Shown: positions 12,255-21,481, counted from the stretch's first letter. The stretch: 64,000 bases of DNA from Pseudomonas resinovorans NBRC 106553 (GCF_000412695.1 NC_021499.1:248001-312000); one strand, 5' to 3'. The notes: generated by a model not told the origin, from the sequence alone. Program-made: numbers and translations.

Positions 12255-13037
12255 ATGGAATTCCTGCTGTACCTGGTGCTCGGAGCCTGTGCGGGCGTCC
12301 TGGCAGGGTTGTTCGGCGTCGGCGGTGGCATGATCATCGTGCCGGTGCTGGTGTTCAGCTTCACCGCCCATGGACTGGCCCCGGAAATCCTCACCCACCT
12401 GGCAGTGGGCACCTCGTTGGCAACCATCATCTTCACCTCGATCAACTCGGTGCGCGAGCATCATCGCCGGGGTGCCGTGCGCTGGCCGATCTTCGCCTGG
12501 ATGGCCGTGGGCATCCTCATCGGCTCCGGCCTCGGTTCCTTCACCGCGACCACCATCCAGGGGCCGGTGCTGCAGAAGATCATCGGTGTCTTCGCCATAC
12601 TGGTGGCGTTGCAGATGGGCCTGGACCTGAAACCCAAGGCCAGCCGCGATGTCCCAGGCAAGCCGGGCCTGACCCTGGCGGGTGTGGTGATCGGCTGGGC
12701 GTCGGCGATCTTCGGCATCGGCGGCGGCTCGCTGACCGTGCCCTTCCTGACCTGGCGCAGCGTACCGATCCAGCAGGCGGTGGCCACCTCCGCGGCCTGC
12801 GGTCTGCCAATCGCCGCGGCGAGCGCGCTTTCCTTCATGCTGTTGGGCTGGGACAACCCCCGGTTGCCGCCCTACAGCCTGGGCTTCATCTACCTTCCAG
12901 CGCTGGTCGGCATTGCCGTCACCAGCATGTTCTTCGCCCGTTTCGGCGCGCGCCTGGCTCACCGGTTGTCGCCGCGCCTGCTGAAGCGCCTGTTCGCCCT
13001 GCTGCTGCTGTCAGTGGGCCTGAACTTTCTGATCTAA
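12255..13037 (+). CDS. TauE/SafE family sulfite/anion exporter-type membrane protein
   Basis: The 260-residue protein has about eight transmembrane segments and two internal repeats, each opening with a glycine-rich motif: FGVGGGMIIVP near residue 21 and FGIGGGSLTVP near 155. That is the signature of the DUF81/TauE family. Members export sulfite, sulfoacetate or related anions, but the substrate here is unknown. The ATG at 12255 follows GGGGTGTCC and avoids a short upstream extension. The next gene, lgt, starts 9 bases after the stop, and the stop itself is part of the lgt ribosome site. Confidence 0.85.
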   Translation: MEFLLYLVLGACAGVLAGLFGVGGGMIIVPVLVFSFTAHGLAPEILTHLAVGTSLATIIFTSINSVREHHRRGAVRWPIFAWMAVGILIGSGLGSFTATTIQGPVLQKIIGVFAILVALQMGLDLKPKASRDVPGKPGLTLAGVVIGWASAIFGIGGGSLTVPFLTWRSVPIQQAVATSAACGLPIAAASALSFMLLGWDNPRLPPYSLGFIYLPALVGIAVTSMFFARFGARLAHRLSPRLLKRLFALLLLSVGLNFLI

Positions 13038-13046
13038 GGAGTTGTG

Positions 13047-13850
13047 ATGCTGGCTTATCCCCAGATCGATCCGGTAGCCCTGGCTATCGGCCCGCTGAAG
13101 ATCCACTGGTACGGCCTGATGTATCTGATCGGCATCGGCGGTGCCTGGTGGCTGGCCTCGCGCCGGTTGCACGCGTTCGACCCGACCTGGAGTCGCGAAA
13201 AGCTCTCCGACCTGGTGTTCTGGGTCGCCCTGGGCGTGATCGCCGGTGGTCGCCTGGGCTACGTGCTGTTCTACGACCTGTCCGCCTACATCGCCAACCC
13301 GCTGCTGATCTTCGAGGTCTGGAAGGGCGGCATGTCCTTCCATGGTGGCCTGATCGGCGTGATGCTGGCCACCCTCTGGTTCGGCAAGCGCAACAACAAG
13401 AGCTTCTTCCAGCTGATGGACTTCATCGCGCCCCTGGTCCCCATCGGCCTGGGCGCCGGCCGCGTCGGCAACTTCATCAATGCCGAGCTCTGGGGCAAGG
13501 CCACCGATCTGCCCTGGGCGATGATCTTCCCCACCGATCCGGCCCAGCTGCCGCGCCATCCGTCGCAGCTCTACCAGTTCGCCCTGGAAGGCGTGGCGCT
13601 GTTCGCCATCCTCTGGTTCTATTCGCGCAAACCCCGTCCGACCATGGCGGTTTCCGGCATGTTCGCGCTGTTCTACGGGATTTTCCGCTTCGCGGTGGAG
13701 TTCGTCCGCGTACCTGACGCCCAGCTCGGTTACCTGGCCTTCGGCTGGCTGACCATGGGCCAGGTCCTCTGCCTGCCGATGATTCTCGGCGGCATCGCCC
13801 TGATCGTCTGGGCCTATCGCCGCCAGGCCGCCCAAGGAGTCACCTCGTGA
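13047..13850 (+). CDS. lgt: Prolipoprotein diacylglyceryl transferase
   Basis: The 267-residue seven-helix inner-membrane enzyme adds diacylglycerol from phosphatidylglycerol to the lipobox Cys of prolipoproteins. The family signature lies around [17 protein letters not shown] (about residue 140), and the conserved HGGL with its catalytic His is at about 100. TAAGGAG before ATG 13047 decides the start over a GTG one codon earlier. It overlaps thyA by 4 bases (GTGA), the conserved lgt-thyA pair. Confidence 0.97.
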   Translation: MLAYPQIDPVALAIGPLKIHWYGLMYLIGIGGAWWLASRRLHAFDPTWSREKLSDLVFWVALGVIAGGRLGYVLFYDLSAYIANPLLIFEVWKGGMSFHGGLIGVMLATLWFGKRNNKSFFQLMDFIAPLVPIGLGAGRVGNFINAELWGKATDLPWAMIFPTDPAQLPRHPSQLYQFALEGVALFAILWFYSRKPRPTMAVSGMFALFYGIFRFAVEFVRVPDAQLGYLAFGWLTMGQVLCLPMILGGIALIVWAYRRQAAQGVTS

Positions 13851-14641
13851 AACAGTATCTCGACCTGATGCGCCGCGTGCGCGAGACCGGCACCTTCAAG
13901 AGCGACCGCACCGGCACCGGCACCTACAGCGTGTTCGGCCACCAGATGCGCTTCGACCTGGCCGATGGCTTCCCGATGGTGACCACCAAGAAATGCCACC
14001 TCAAATCCATCGTCCATGAGCTCCTGTGGTTCCTCCAGGGCGACACCAATATCAAGTACCTGAAGGACAACGGCGTCTCCATCTGGGACGAGTGGGCGGA
14101 CGAGGAAGGCAACCTCGGCCCGGTCTACGGCTACCAGTGGCGCTCCTGGCCGGCACCCAATGGCGACTCCATCGACCAGATCAGCAAGGTCGTGGAGATG
14201 ATCAAGAAGACCCCGGATTCGCGCCGGCTGATCGTCTCCGCCTGGAACCCGGCCCTGGTGGACGAGATGGCCCTGCCGCCGTGCCACGCCCTGTTCCAGT
14301 TCTACGTCGCCGACGGCAAGCTCTCCTGCCAGCTGTACCAGCGTTCGGCCGACATCTTCCTCGGCGTGCCGTTCAACATCGCCAGCTACGCGCTGCTGAC
14401 CCTGATGGTGGCCCAGGTCTGCGACCTGCAACCGGGGGAGTTCATCTGGACCGGCGGCGACTGCCACCTCTATGCCAACCACATCGAGCAGACCGACCTG
14501 CAGCTCACCCGCGAGCCGCTGCCGCTGCCGACCATGAAGCTCAACCCCGAAGTGAAGGACCTGCTCGCCTTCCGCTTCGAGGATTTCGAGCTGGTGGGCT
14601 ACCAGTCCCATCCGCACATCAAGGCGCCGGTCGCCGTCTGA
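13847..14641 (+). CDS. thyA: Thymidylate synthase
   Basis: The 264-residue enzyme converts dUMP to dTMP with methylene-tetrahydrofolate. The active-site Cys lies in [12 protein letters not shown], and the dUMP-binding [17 protein letters not shown] block follows. The start is a GTG overlapping the lgt stop, with AAGGAG upstream, so translation is coupled to lgt. Length is exactly the E. coli-type 264 residues. folA, its metabolic partner, lies 6 kb downstream. Confidence 0.98.
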   Translation: MKQYLDLMRRVRETGTFKSDRTGTGTYSVFGHQMRFDLADGFPMVTTKKCHLKSIVHELLWFLQGDTNIKYLKDNGVSIWDEWADEEGNLGPVYGYQWRSWPAPNGDSIDQISKVVEMIKKTPDSRRLIVSAWNPALVDEMALPPCHALFQFYVADGKLSCQLYQRSADIFLGVPFNIASYALLTLMVAQVCDLQPGEFIWTGGDCHLYANHIEQTDLQLTREPLPLPTMKLNPEVKDLLAFRFEDFELVGYQSHPHIKAPVAV

Positions 14642-14692
14642 CCCGCCGCGCCGGGGCGTTCTGCCCCGGCCGTCGCCCCGCCAGGAGCCTCC

Positions 14693-15691
14693 ATGAAAGT
14701 CCCCTTCGCGGCACTGCTCGCCGGTCTCGTCGGCCTCTGGTCGAGCACCAGCGCCTGGGCCGAGCCCGCCCAGGGCAGCTTCGTCGCCAGCAAGCGCTGC
14801 GAGGCGTTCCAGTCCATCCGCAAGCAGACCAACCCGGATGGACTCGAAGTCCGGCCCGGCCAGCGCTTTGAGGTGGTGGAGGTGAACAAGCGCGAATACG
14901 ACTGGCTGCGCGTGCGCATGCCGGGCAGCGCCACTCCGCTGCGCTGGGTATCCGCCGAGTGCGGAACGGTGGAGGGGCTGTCGTTCAATACCGGCCAGGC
15001 ACCCAGGCCTGAGACCGGCGGGGATGTCTGCAGCACGCCGGACCAGCACGACGGTTACGTGCTGGCCGCCACCTGGCAGCCGGGCTTCTGCGAGCACGCC
15101 AACTACAAGGGCAGCAAGCCCGAGTGCGAGGGGTTGGCATCCGGCGAGTTGAATATCGCCCACTTGACCCTGCACGGCCTCTGGCCCAACCGCGAGTCCT
15201 GCGGGAAAAGCTACGGCCATTGCACCGGGCCGGCGCTGGACCTATCGCGGCAGACCCTGGCGTATGTGCGCCCGTGGATGCCGAACTTCCAATACGGCAC
15301 CAGCTTCGGTCGCTACCAGTGGGACAAGCACGGGGTCTGCCAGACCCAGATGGACGACGACGCCTACTTCCGTCGCGCCGCCGACCTGGTACGCCAGCTC
15401 GACCAGTCCCTGGCGGGGCGCTACATAGTCGCCAACCTGGGCGGCGCCATCTCCAAGGACGCCTTCTATCGCAAGGTGGAAGAAGATTTCGGCAGCCGGG
15501 AGGCGCGCAACAACTTCCTGCTCATCTGCAGCGGCAAGTACCTGCAGGAAGTGCGGGTTTCCCTGCCCCGCGAGCTGAAACCGGCGGACAGCCTGGTGGG
15601 GGTGGTCGACGGCCAGTTCGCCGCCCGCCGTTCCCGTGACCGCAACGAGTGTTCCGCCGACCGCATCCTGATCGAAGCCGGCGGCATTTGA
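14693..15691 (+). CDS. Secreted RNase T2-family protein with an N-terminal SH3-like extension
   Basis: The 332-residue protein has a signal peptide of about 23 residues (cleavage after SAWA). A region at about 28-90 looks like a small beta-rich, SH3-like domain (LEVRPGQRFEVVEV, WLRVRMPG), and an RNase T2 domain runs from about 112. CAS I is LHGLWPN with His161. CAS II is YQWDKHGVC with His213. The Glu normally found four residues before that His is Gln209 here (codon CAG at 15317-15319). Paired Cys residues are as expected for a periplasmic enzyme. It probably acts on RNA in the periplasm, but activity may be reduced. It stands alone after thyA and converges with the GTPase gene. Confidence 0.85.
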   Translation: MKVPFAALLAGLVGLWSSTSAWAEPAQGSFVASKRCEAFQSIRKQTNPDGLEVRPGQRFEVVEVNKREYDWLRVRMPGSATPLRWVSAECGTVEGLSFNTGQAPRPETGGDVCSTPDQHDGYVLAATWQPGFCEHANYKGSKPECEGLASGELNIAHLTLHGLWPNRESCGKSYGHCTGPALDLSRQTLAYVRPWMPNFQYGTSFGRYQWDKHGVCQTQMDDDAYFRRAADLVRQLDQSLAGRYIVANLGGAISKDAFYRKVEEDFGSREARNNFLLICSGKYLQEVRVSLPRELKPADSLVGVVDGQFAARRSRDRNECSADRILIEAGGI

Positions 15692-15706
15692 CCTGACCCC
15701 ACGGCT

Positions 15707-17077
15707 TCAGGACCTCAGGGCCTGGGCGAGCAGCGCCACCTGCCCCTGGCGCTCGGCCTGCTCCAGCTCGGCACCGGCATTCAGGGATGACCACTCCGGG
15801 TGGGCCCTGGCCTTGCTCAGCACCGCCGGCAACTTGCCTTCGCGCCATTGCCGTTCTTCCGGCGGGGCGATGCGCACCGCCTCGAAGGCGGCGTGACCAC
15901 GGGCATCCAGCGCCGCCAGCAACAGGCGCTGGCGCAGCGCCAGCAGGCGCAGGATGGCGTCGTCCACGGTCAGCTCCCGTTGCCCCTTGATCTTGCCCAG
16001 CAGGCGCTCGCCATAGTGGCCGAAGGTCTGCCAGGCGCCGCCGGCGATGGCGCCCAGGGCCGCCGCCGCGCCCAGGGTGAGGCCGCCCACCAGCAGGTCG
16101 ACGCCGGCGCCGGCCGCGGCGCCCGCCGCCATGCCGCCGCCCAGGCGTACACCCAGCTGCTTGAGCGTCTCCGGGTTGAACAGGTCGTCGCCCCAGCGGC
16201 CGCCCAGCAAGGGCAGGTCACTGGTGGCGGCATCCTCCTGGCCGAAGGCGTAGAGCCGCAGCAGGGCCTCCACGCAGCGTTGCTCGCGCTGGCGCACCTG
16301 CTGGCGCAGTGTCTCGGTGGCGGCTTGCAGGGCAGCCTCCTGGGCCGGCACGCTGCGGCGGCAGGCGGCGACGTCCAGCAGCAGCTCGGCGATCAAGCGG
16401 CTGCCGGCTTCCAGGCGCAGTTGACGTTGCGCCTGGTGGTCGTCCACCAGGCGCTGCAATTGCGGGCGCGCCCGCTCCAGCAGCAAGGCGAGGCTGTCGT
16501 ACAGGCGCTGCTCGCCGTCGATGGGCGGGGCCACGCTGTCGAAGCGCACCAGGGCGTGCAGGCCCAGGCGGGCCAGCGCTTCCCGCCAGTCGCTTTCGCG
16601 GTGGTCGTCGCTGGCGACGAAATTCAGCACGGGCAGCAGTGGCCGGCCGCACATGGCCAGCACCGCCAGCTCGTCGCGGTACTTGGCCAGCACCGGTTCC
16701 CGTGCGTCGATCACATAGAGCCCCGCGTCGGACGCGAGCAACTGGCGCAGCACCTTGGCTTCCTGCTCGAAGCGCTGGCGCGCCTCGCTGCCATCGAGGA
16801 AGCGGGCGAGTCGGGCCGGACCATCCAGGCGCTCGCCGGGGCGGTCCTGGCGTTCCAGGTGATCCAGCAGGGCGATGGCGTCTTCCAGGCCGGGGGTGTC
16901 GTAGAGCTCCAGCAACGGCTGGCCGTCCACCGACAGCCGCGCGCCTTCCACATGGCGGGTGGTGCTGGGGCGATGGGACACCTCGCCGAAGGTCCGATCG
17001 CGCAGCAGGGTTCGCAACAGCGAGGTCTTGCCGACGTTGGTGTGGCCGACCACAGCCAGTTTCAGCGGCTTAGTCAT
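15707..17077 (-). CDS. DUF3482-type GTPase with a C-terminal glycine-rich membrane-like segment
   Basis: The 456-residue protein opens with an Era/Der-like G domain: G1 GHTNVGKTS (about 11-19), switch Thr in STTRHVEG, and G3 DTPG (60-63). The canonical NKxD is absent; LNFVAS occupies that place. Residues about 310-352 form a Gly/Ala-rich hydrophobic stretch that could insert into membrane. The C-terminal half matches what I know as DUF3482. Its start overlaps the upstream DUF2868 membrane protein gene by 8 bases, so the two are co-translated and probably act together. No molecular function is established. Confidence 0.8.
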   Translation of the reverse strand: MTKPLKLAVVGHTNVGKTSLLRTLLRDRTFGEVSHRPSTTRHVEGARLSVDGQPLLELYDTPGLEDAIALLDHLERQDRPGERLDGPARLARFLDGSEARQRFEQEAKVLRQLLASDAGLYVIDAREPVLAKYRDELAVLAMCGRPLLPVLNFVASDDHRESDWREALARLGLHALVRFDSVAPPIDGEQRLYDSLALLLERARPQLQRLVDDHQAQRQLRLEAGSRLIAELLLDVAACRRSVPAQEAALQAATETLRQQVRQREQRCVEALLRLYAFGQEDAATSDLPLLGGRWGDDLFNPETLKQLGVRLGGGMAAGAAAGAGVDLLVGGLTLGAAAALGAIAGGAWQTFGHYGERLLGKIKGQRELTVDDAILRLLALRQRLLLAALDARGHAAFEAVRIAPPEERQWREGKLPAVLSKARAHPEWSSLNAGAELEQAERQGQVALLAQALRS

Positions 17078-18476
17078 GACCGGTCTCCAGCCAGGTCAGT
17101 GGGGCGCCCTGGGCCAGGGGCAGGTCCAGGCGTTGCAGCGCCTGGTGCCAGTCCTCCAGGCGCTGGCTGTCGAGGGCCTCGCCTGAGGGCGCCGGCAGCA
17201 GCCAGACGCGGGTGGCGCTGGCACTGCGCGCGAGTTCGCCGATCAGCGCCAGGGTGCCGCGATCGGGCGAGCGTCGAGGGTCGCACGCCACCGCCAGGCG
17301 CTCGGGGGGAAAGCGGCTCAACTGGTCCAGCAGGCGCTGGCGCTGCTCGCGGCTGTCGAGCACGCCGGCATCGCCGACGCCCTTGGGTAGCGCGGGCGGC
17401 CAGGGGCGCCGGTCATCCAGTTCGATGGCGACCAGCAGGGCGCCCTGGCTGGCGCCATCGAGGCTACCGGCTTGGGGTTCGGGCAGTTCGGCGGGCGCCG
17501 CGTCGCTGACCCCGAGGCGCTCGCTGGCCGGCTGCAGGCGTTCGCGCAGCAAGCCGTAGCCGGGCAGGCCGAGGTCCAGGTCCAGGCGCGCGCGTCCGCG
17601 CAGCCAGCGCCAGAGGCAGAACAGGCCGAGCAGCAAGCGCGGCAGCAGGCCGTAGGTGAAGGTGACGCCCAGGAGCCAGCCGGACCAGGCCTGGCGTGCG
17701 GCTTCCTGGTCCAGCACGTTGCTGCTGGCGCGGATGGTCTCGGCATCCGGCAGGTTGAAGCCGAAGAGGGACGGCAGCGCGCCCAGGGCCTGGGCGAGGA
17801 ACACGAAAGTGTCGCCACCGAGGATGGTGGTCTCCCAGACGAAACCGTAGCGGCGTGTCGCGAGCAGCAGCAGGAGCACCAGCAGGGCGCTGCCCAGGCT
17901 CAGCAGCCAGGCGCCGTGGACCAGGGCACCCAGGCCCCAGCGGGTCAGGCCCTGGCGTTGCAGCAGCAGGAGCAGGGCCGGGGCCAGGTGCGCGGCCTGG
18001 GCGTCGCGGGCAAGCTTGCCGCTGGCCCACAGCCAGAACCGTCCCAGCACGCTCGCGTTGCTCCCAAGACCGAAGGACAGGAGCCAGCCCAGCAGCGTCA
18101 GCAGGTGCAGCCCGAGCAGGCTGCCCAGGGCCCAGAACAGGTTGACCGGGCGCTGGCCGTCGCCAAGGGCGGCCAGTGCCAGCCCGACGCCGCTGACCAG
18201 GGCCAGCACCATCAGCAACAGGCCGGCGAGTTGGGCGCCCTGGCGCCAGTGCTGCAGGGCCTGGGTCTGGCCATCGCGCTCGGCCAGCCAGAGGGCGCGG
18301 GCCTGGATGCGTTGCGCCAGGTCGCCGCCGGCGGCATTGGCGCGGCGGTTGGCTTCGGCGTCGTCGAGGGGGCCGGCGTGTTCTTCGCGCAGGCGAATGG
18401 CCTCGGTCAGCCAGAGCTGGTCGAGGCGCGAGAGGGGGGAGGTGTGGGGATTGGCGTCGCTCACGAAGGGCCTCAT
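17070..18476 (-). CDS. DUF2868 membrane protein, partner of the DUF3482 GTPase
   Basis: The protein is 468 residues from the ATG at 18476; a TTG two codons earlier is possible. Two hydrophobic segments near residues 80-100 and 115-135, and two more near 175-200 and 280-300, suggest a multi-pass inner-membrane protein. A soluble C-terminal part (about 300-468) includes an Asp/Arg-rich stretch resembling a nucleotide-fold core. It overlaps the GTPase gene by 8 bases and is first in that two-gene unit. I recognise it as DUF2868 from overall pattern and pairing; its function is unknown. Confidence 0.75.
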   Translation of the reverse strand: MRPFVSDANPHTSPLSRLDQLWLTEAIRLREEHAGPLDDAEANRRANAAGGDLAQRIQARALWLAERDGQTQALQHWRQGAQLAGLLLMVLALVSGVGLALAALGDGQRPVNLFWALGSLLGLHLLTLLGWLLSFGLGSNASVLGRFWLWASGKLARDAQAAHLAPALLLLLQRQGLTRWGLGALVHGAWLLSLGSALLVLLLLLATRRYGFVWETTILGGDTFVFLAQALGALPSLFGFNLPDAETIRASSNVLDQEAARQAWSGWLLGVTFTYGLLPRLLLGLFCLWRWLRGRARLDLDLGLPGYGLLRERLQPASERLGVSDAAPAELPEPQAGSLDGASQGALLVAIELDDRRPWPPALPKGVGDAGVLDSREQRQRLLDQLSRFPPERLAVACDPRRSPDRGTLALIGELARSASATRVWLLPAPSGEALDSQRLEDWHQALQRLDLPLAQGAPLTWLETGHD

Positions 18477-18562
18477 GGCCAAGGGTGAGCCCAGAGAATA
18501 ACCGCTGTGGCGAGGGGCTTCACGAAAAGCGCAGGCCGGCGCAAGGCGCCGGCCTGAACCCG

Positions 18563-20098
18563 TCAGTGGCCGTGGGAGCTGGCCGCCACCTTGACCCGGG
18601 GGGCCGGTGGTGTGTCGTGGTGGTCCTCATGCTCGGCGACCTGCACTTCCTTGCCGTCGCAGTCGTACAGCTTGCCGTCGCGGAAGTAGTCGCCTTCGTG
18701 CAGGGCGGCGATGTCCTGGTAGCGGATCCTGCGGTCGCTGGCGGCGACGAACACCGATTGCTGGTCCGAATTGCCGGCCTTGAGGTGGTTGAAGATCAGG
18801 TTCAGCAGGATCGCCATGATCGCCGCCGAGCTGATGCCGGAATGGAAGATGGTTTCGAACCAGGCCGGGAAGTGGTGGTAGAAGGTCGGCGCGGCGATCG
18901 GGATCATGCCGAAGCCGATGGAGGTGGCGACGATGATCAGGTTCATGTTGTTGCGGTAGTCCACCTGGGCCAGGGTACGGATACCCGCGGCGGCCACGGT
19001 GCCGAACAGCACGATGCCGGCGCCGCCTAGCACGGCGGTGGGCACTGCGGCGATCAGCCGCCCCATCACCGGGAGCAGGCCCAGGGTCACCAGGATCAGG
19101 CCGGCGGTGGCCACCACGTAGCGGCTCTTCACGCCGGTGACGGCCACCAGGCCGACGTTCTGGGCGAAGGCACTCTGGGTGAAGGAACCGAACAGCGGTG
19201 CCAGCGAGCTGGAGATCATGTCCGCGCGCAGGCCGTTGCCCAGGCGCTTGGAGTCGACCTTGGTGCCGATGATCTCACCCACGGCGAGGATGTCGGCCGA
19301 GGTTTCCACCAGGGTCACGATGATCACGATCAGCATCGACAGGATCGCGGCGATGTGGAACTCCGGCATGCCGAAATGCAGCGGAGTGGGCAGCGCCACC
19401 AGCGGACCTTCCAGCACCTTGGAGAAGTCGGCCATGCCGAAGAACACCGCGGCCACGGTACCGATCACCATGGCCAGCAGGATGGACAGGCGCGAAATGC
19501 TGGCGCTGCCCAGCTTGCTCAGCAGCAGCACGGTGCCGAGGGTGAAGGCGGCCAGGCCGATGTTGGCGACGCTGCCGAACTCCGGCGACTGGCTGTTGCC
19601 ACCCATGGCCCAGCGGGCGGCCACCGGCATCAGGGTGAGGCCGATGGTGGTGATCACGATGCCGGTCACCAGGGGCGGGAAGAACTTGGTGATCCGCGAG
19701 AACACCGGGGTTATCAACAGGCCGATCAGCGAGGCCGCGATTACCGCACCGAGCACGGCAGGGATGCCGCCGGCGCCGTTGCTGCCGATGATCGCGATCA
19801 TGGTGGCCACGCCGGCGAAGGACACGCCTTGCACCAGGGGCAGCTGGCAGCCGAAGAACGGCAGGCCGATGGTTTGCAGCAGGGTGGCCAGGCCACCGGC
19901 GAACAGTGAGGCAGCGATCAGCAGGCCGATGTCCGCGGGCGTAAGCCCGGCAGCCTGGCCGATGATCAGGGGTACCGCGACAATTCCGCCATACATGGTC
20001 AGTACGTGCTGCAGACCGTAGGCGAGGTTGGCTCCAATGCCGAGGTTTTCGTCTTCCGGACGCTGCTCCGGAGACGGACTTGCGGATGGGACTGTCAT
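18563..20098 (-). CDS. NCS2 purine permease (urate/xanthine:H+ symporter type, UacT/PucK-like)
   Basis: The 511-residue protein has about 14 transmembrane segments. Motifs are YGLQHVLTMYG (about 25), the TM8 ETSADILAVGEIIG block with its substrate-binding Glu/Asp, and TM10 SAFAQNVGLVAVTG. The GTKVDSKRLGNGLRAD sequence following TM8 is typical of urate/xanthine members rather than UraA. A cytoplasmic C-terminal tail (about 440-511) ends in a His-rich stretch. The ATG at 20098 is preferred over a TTG 45 bases upstream. The 290-bp upstream region is AT-rich and holds palindromes. Exact purine specificity is inferred. Confidence 0.85.
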   Translation of the reverse strand: MTVPSASPSPEQRPEDENLGIGANLAYGLQHVLTMYGGIVAVPLIIGQAAGLTPADIGLLIAASLFAGGLATLLQTIGLPFFGCQLPLVQGVSFAGVATMIAIIGSNGAGGIPAVLGAVIAASLIGLLITPVFSRITKFFPPLVTGIVITTIGLTLMPVAARWAMGGNSQSPEFGSVANIGLAAFTLGTVLLLSKLGSASISRLSILLAMVIGTVAAVFFGMADFSKVLEGPLVALPTPLHFGMPEFHIAAILSMLIVIIVTLVETSADILAVGEIIGTKVDSKRLGNGLRADMISSSLAPLFGSFTQSAFAQNVGLVAVTGVKSRYVVATAGLILVTLGLLPVMGRLIAAVPTAVLGGAGIVLFGTVAAAGIRTLAQVDYRNNMNLIIVATSIGFGMIPIAAPTFYHHFPAWFETIFHSGISSAAIMAILLNLIFNHLKAGNSDQQSVFVAASDRRIRYQDIAALHEGDYFRDGKLYDCDGKEVQVAEHEDHHDTPPAPRVKVAASSHGH

Positions 20099-20147
20099 GG
20101 TGATGCACTCGCGTTTTGTTATTGTGTCGGCAACTGTAGACAAGTAC

Positions 20148-20177
20148 CTAGCCTATTGGCTAGTGCTTTGTATACAA
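20148..20177. promoter_or_regulatory. Two adjacent palindromes upstream of the NCS2 permease gene
   Basis: CTAGCC-tatt-GGCTAG (20148-20163) and the perfect 10-mer TTGTATACAA (20168-20177) lie 50-80 bases before the permease start. TTGTATACAA resembles operators of FadR-type GntR regulators. This is the most AT-rich stretch of the local sequence, and the region 20099-20388 has no supported gene. Confidence 0.5.
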
Positions 20178-20252
20178 TTTTTTCTGCGACGTTTTCCTGC
20201 TATCTCCTGCCCAACAATCGCTAACTTCTGCGAAATCTCGAAAACAATCAGT

Positions 20253-20266
20253 TGACCATTCGGTCA
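20253..20266. promoter_or_regulatory. Short palindrome between the permease gene and folA
   Basis: TGACC-ATTC-GGTCA is a 5-bp-arm inverted repeat about 120 bases before folA and 155 bases before the permease. It has the TGACC/GGTCA half-site shape common in TetR-type operators, but short palindromes occur by chance. Confidence 0.3.
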
Positions 20267-20388
20267 GGAAGATGCTTGGCGACGAATGGCGCTCGGTGGA
20301 TTGTCCACAGGCGGTTTCGATAAAGCCTCGCCGACACCCCGCCGCCCTTGGCTTTCTCTCCCGGGCGGCAGTCGGTATCCTCGCCGCC

Positions 20389-20901
20389 ATGAAAAAGAAC
20401 CTGCCTCTCTGCCTGATCGCCGCCCTCGCGCAGAACCGCGTGATCGGCCGCGACAACCAACTGCCCTGGCACCTGCCGGCAGACCTCAAGCACTTCAAGG
20501 CCATGACCCTCGGCAAGCCGATCATCATGGGCCGCAAGACCTGGGACTCCCTGGGCCGCCCGCTGCCCGGCCGGCTCAACCTGGTGGTCAGTCGCCAGCA
20601 GGGCCTGGTGCTGGAAGGGGCCGAAGTCTTTCCCAGCCTGGAAGCCGCCATCGAGCGCGCCAGCGCCTGGGCATGGGAGAAAGAGGCCGACGAGCTGATG
20701 CTGATCGGCGGCGCCCAACTCTACACCGAGGGCCTGGCCGCGGCCGACCGTCTCTACCTGACCCGCGTGGAGCTGGCTCCGGAAGGCGACGCCTGGTTCC
20801 CGGAAGTATCGCAGCAGGACTGGCGCCTGGCCTCCAGCGTCGCGCACGAAGCGACGACCGATACCCCCGCCTACGCCTTCGAGGTGTGGGAGAAGCGCTG
20901 A
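20389..20901 (+). CDS. folA: Dihydrofolate reductase
   Basis: The 170-residue enzyme reduces dihydrofolate with NADPH, regenerating the cofactor consumed by ThyA. Characteristic motifs are NRVIGRDNQLPWHLPAD (Met20-loop region with the substrate-binding Asp), GKPIIMGRKTWDSLGRPLPGR for NADPH, and IGGAQLY. The ATG at 20389 gives the standard length; the upstream in-frame extension is not family-like. It is a single gene followed by repeat C. Confidence 0.97.
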   Translation: MKKNLPLCLIAALAQNRVIGRDNQLPWHLPADLKHFKAMTLGKPIIMGRKTWDSLGRPLPGRLNLVVSRQQGLVLEGAEVFPSLEAAIERASAWAWEKEADELMLIGGAQLYTEGLAAADRLYLTRVELAPEGDAWFPEVSQQDWRLASSVAHEATTDTPAYAFEVWEKR

Positions 20902-20914
20902 GTCGCTGTGCGCT

Positions 20915-20990
20915 GTAGGTTGGGCCAAGCGCAGCGCGGCCCAACTAGGTTTGCAAATGTTGGGCTTCGCGTCGCTCAGCCGCAACCTAC
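20915..20990. repeat. Inverted intergenic repeat, family C, copy 1
   Basis: Ends GTAGGTTG (20915-20922) and CAACCTAC (20983-20990) are exact complements. The inside contains TGTTGGGCTTCGC followed by CTCAGCC. A related copy lies at 48358-48423. It is probably a dispersed REP-like element, positioned just past the folA stop. Confidence 0.6.
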
Positions 20991-21013
20991 GGCCCGTGCG
21001 GGGATGAGCGGCG

Positions 21014-21481
21014 TCAGATATCCAGCTCCCGCAGCTCGGCCTTCACCTCGCCATTCCCTATTAGCAGAAACCCCACCGATACCGGCAGCTTGAACCGCCG
21101 TGGCCCGGCGCTGCCCGGATTCACGTGCAGCAGCCCGGCGCGCTGGGTGATGAGTGGCTTGTGGGAATGTCCGGTGATCACTGCGGCGAAACCTCGTTCG
21201 CCGAGGTCGGCGGGGATATCGGCCTGGTCGTGCACCAGGTAGATGCCGGTTTTGCCCAGCCAGAGTTCTTCGATCTCGCCTATCGACCGGGCCCAGGGCT
21301 CCTGGTCGTTATTGCCGCGCACGGCGGTCAGCGGCGCCAACTGGCGCAGGGCGTCGAGGATCTCGGGCTTGCCGATGTCACCGGCGTGGAGGATGTGGTC
21401 GCAGCCTTGCAGCGCCGCGAGGGCCTGGGGGCGAAGGAGACCGTGGGTGTCGGAGATCAGGCCGATGCGGAGGGAGGTCAT
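21014..21481 (-). CDS. YfcE/MJ0936-type metallophosphoesterase
   Basis: The 155-residue calcineurin-like phosphoesterase has all metal-binding motifs: SDTHG (Asp11, His13), HAGDIG, GNND and GHSH. Small stand-alone members hydrolyse phosphodiesters such as bis-pNPP in vitro, and the cellular substrate is unknown. The start is the ATG at 21481, preceded on the minus strand by sequence from an alternative ATG 39 bases upstream that would add a non-conserved tail. It converges with folA and lies downstream of the XanQ-like permease gene, with 39 bases between them. Confidence 0.85.
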   Translation of the reverse strand: MTSLRIGLISDTHGLLRPQALAALQGCDHILHAGDIGKPEILDALRQLAPLTAVRGNNDQEPWARSIGEIEELWLGKTGIYLVHDQADIPADLGERGFAAVITGHSHKPLITQRAGLLHVNPGSAGPRRFKLPVSVGFLLIGNGEVKAELRELDI

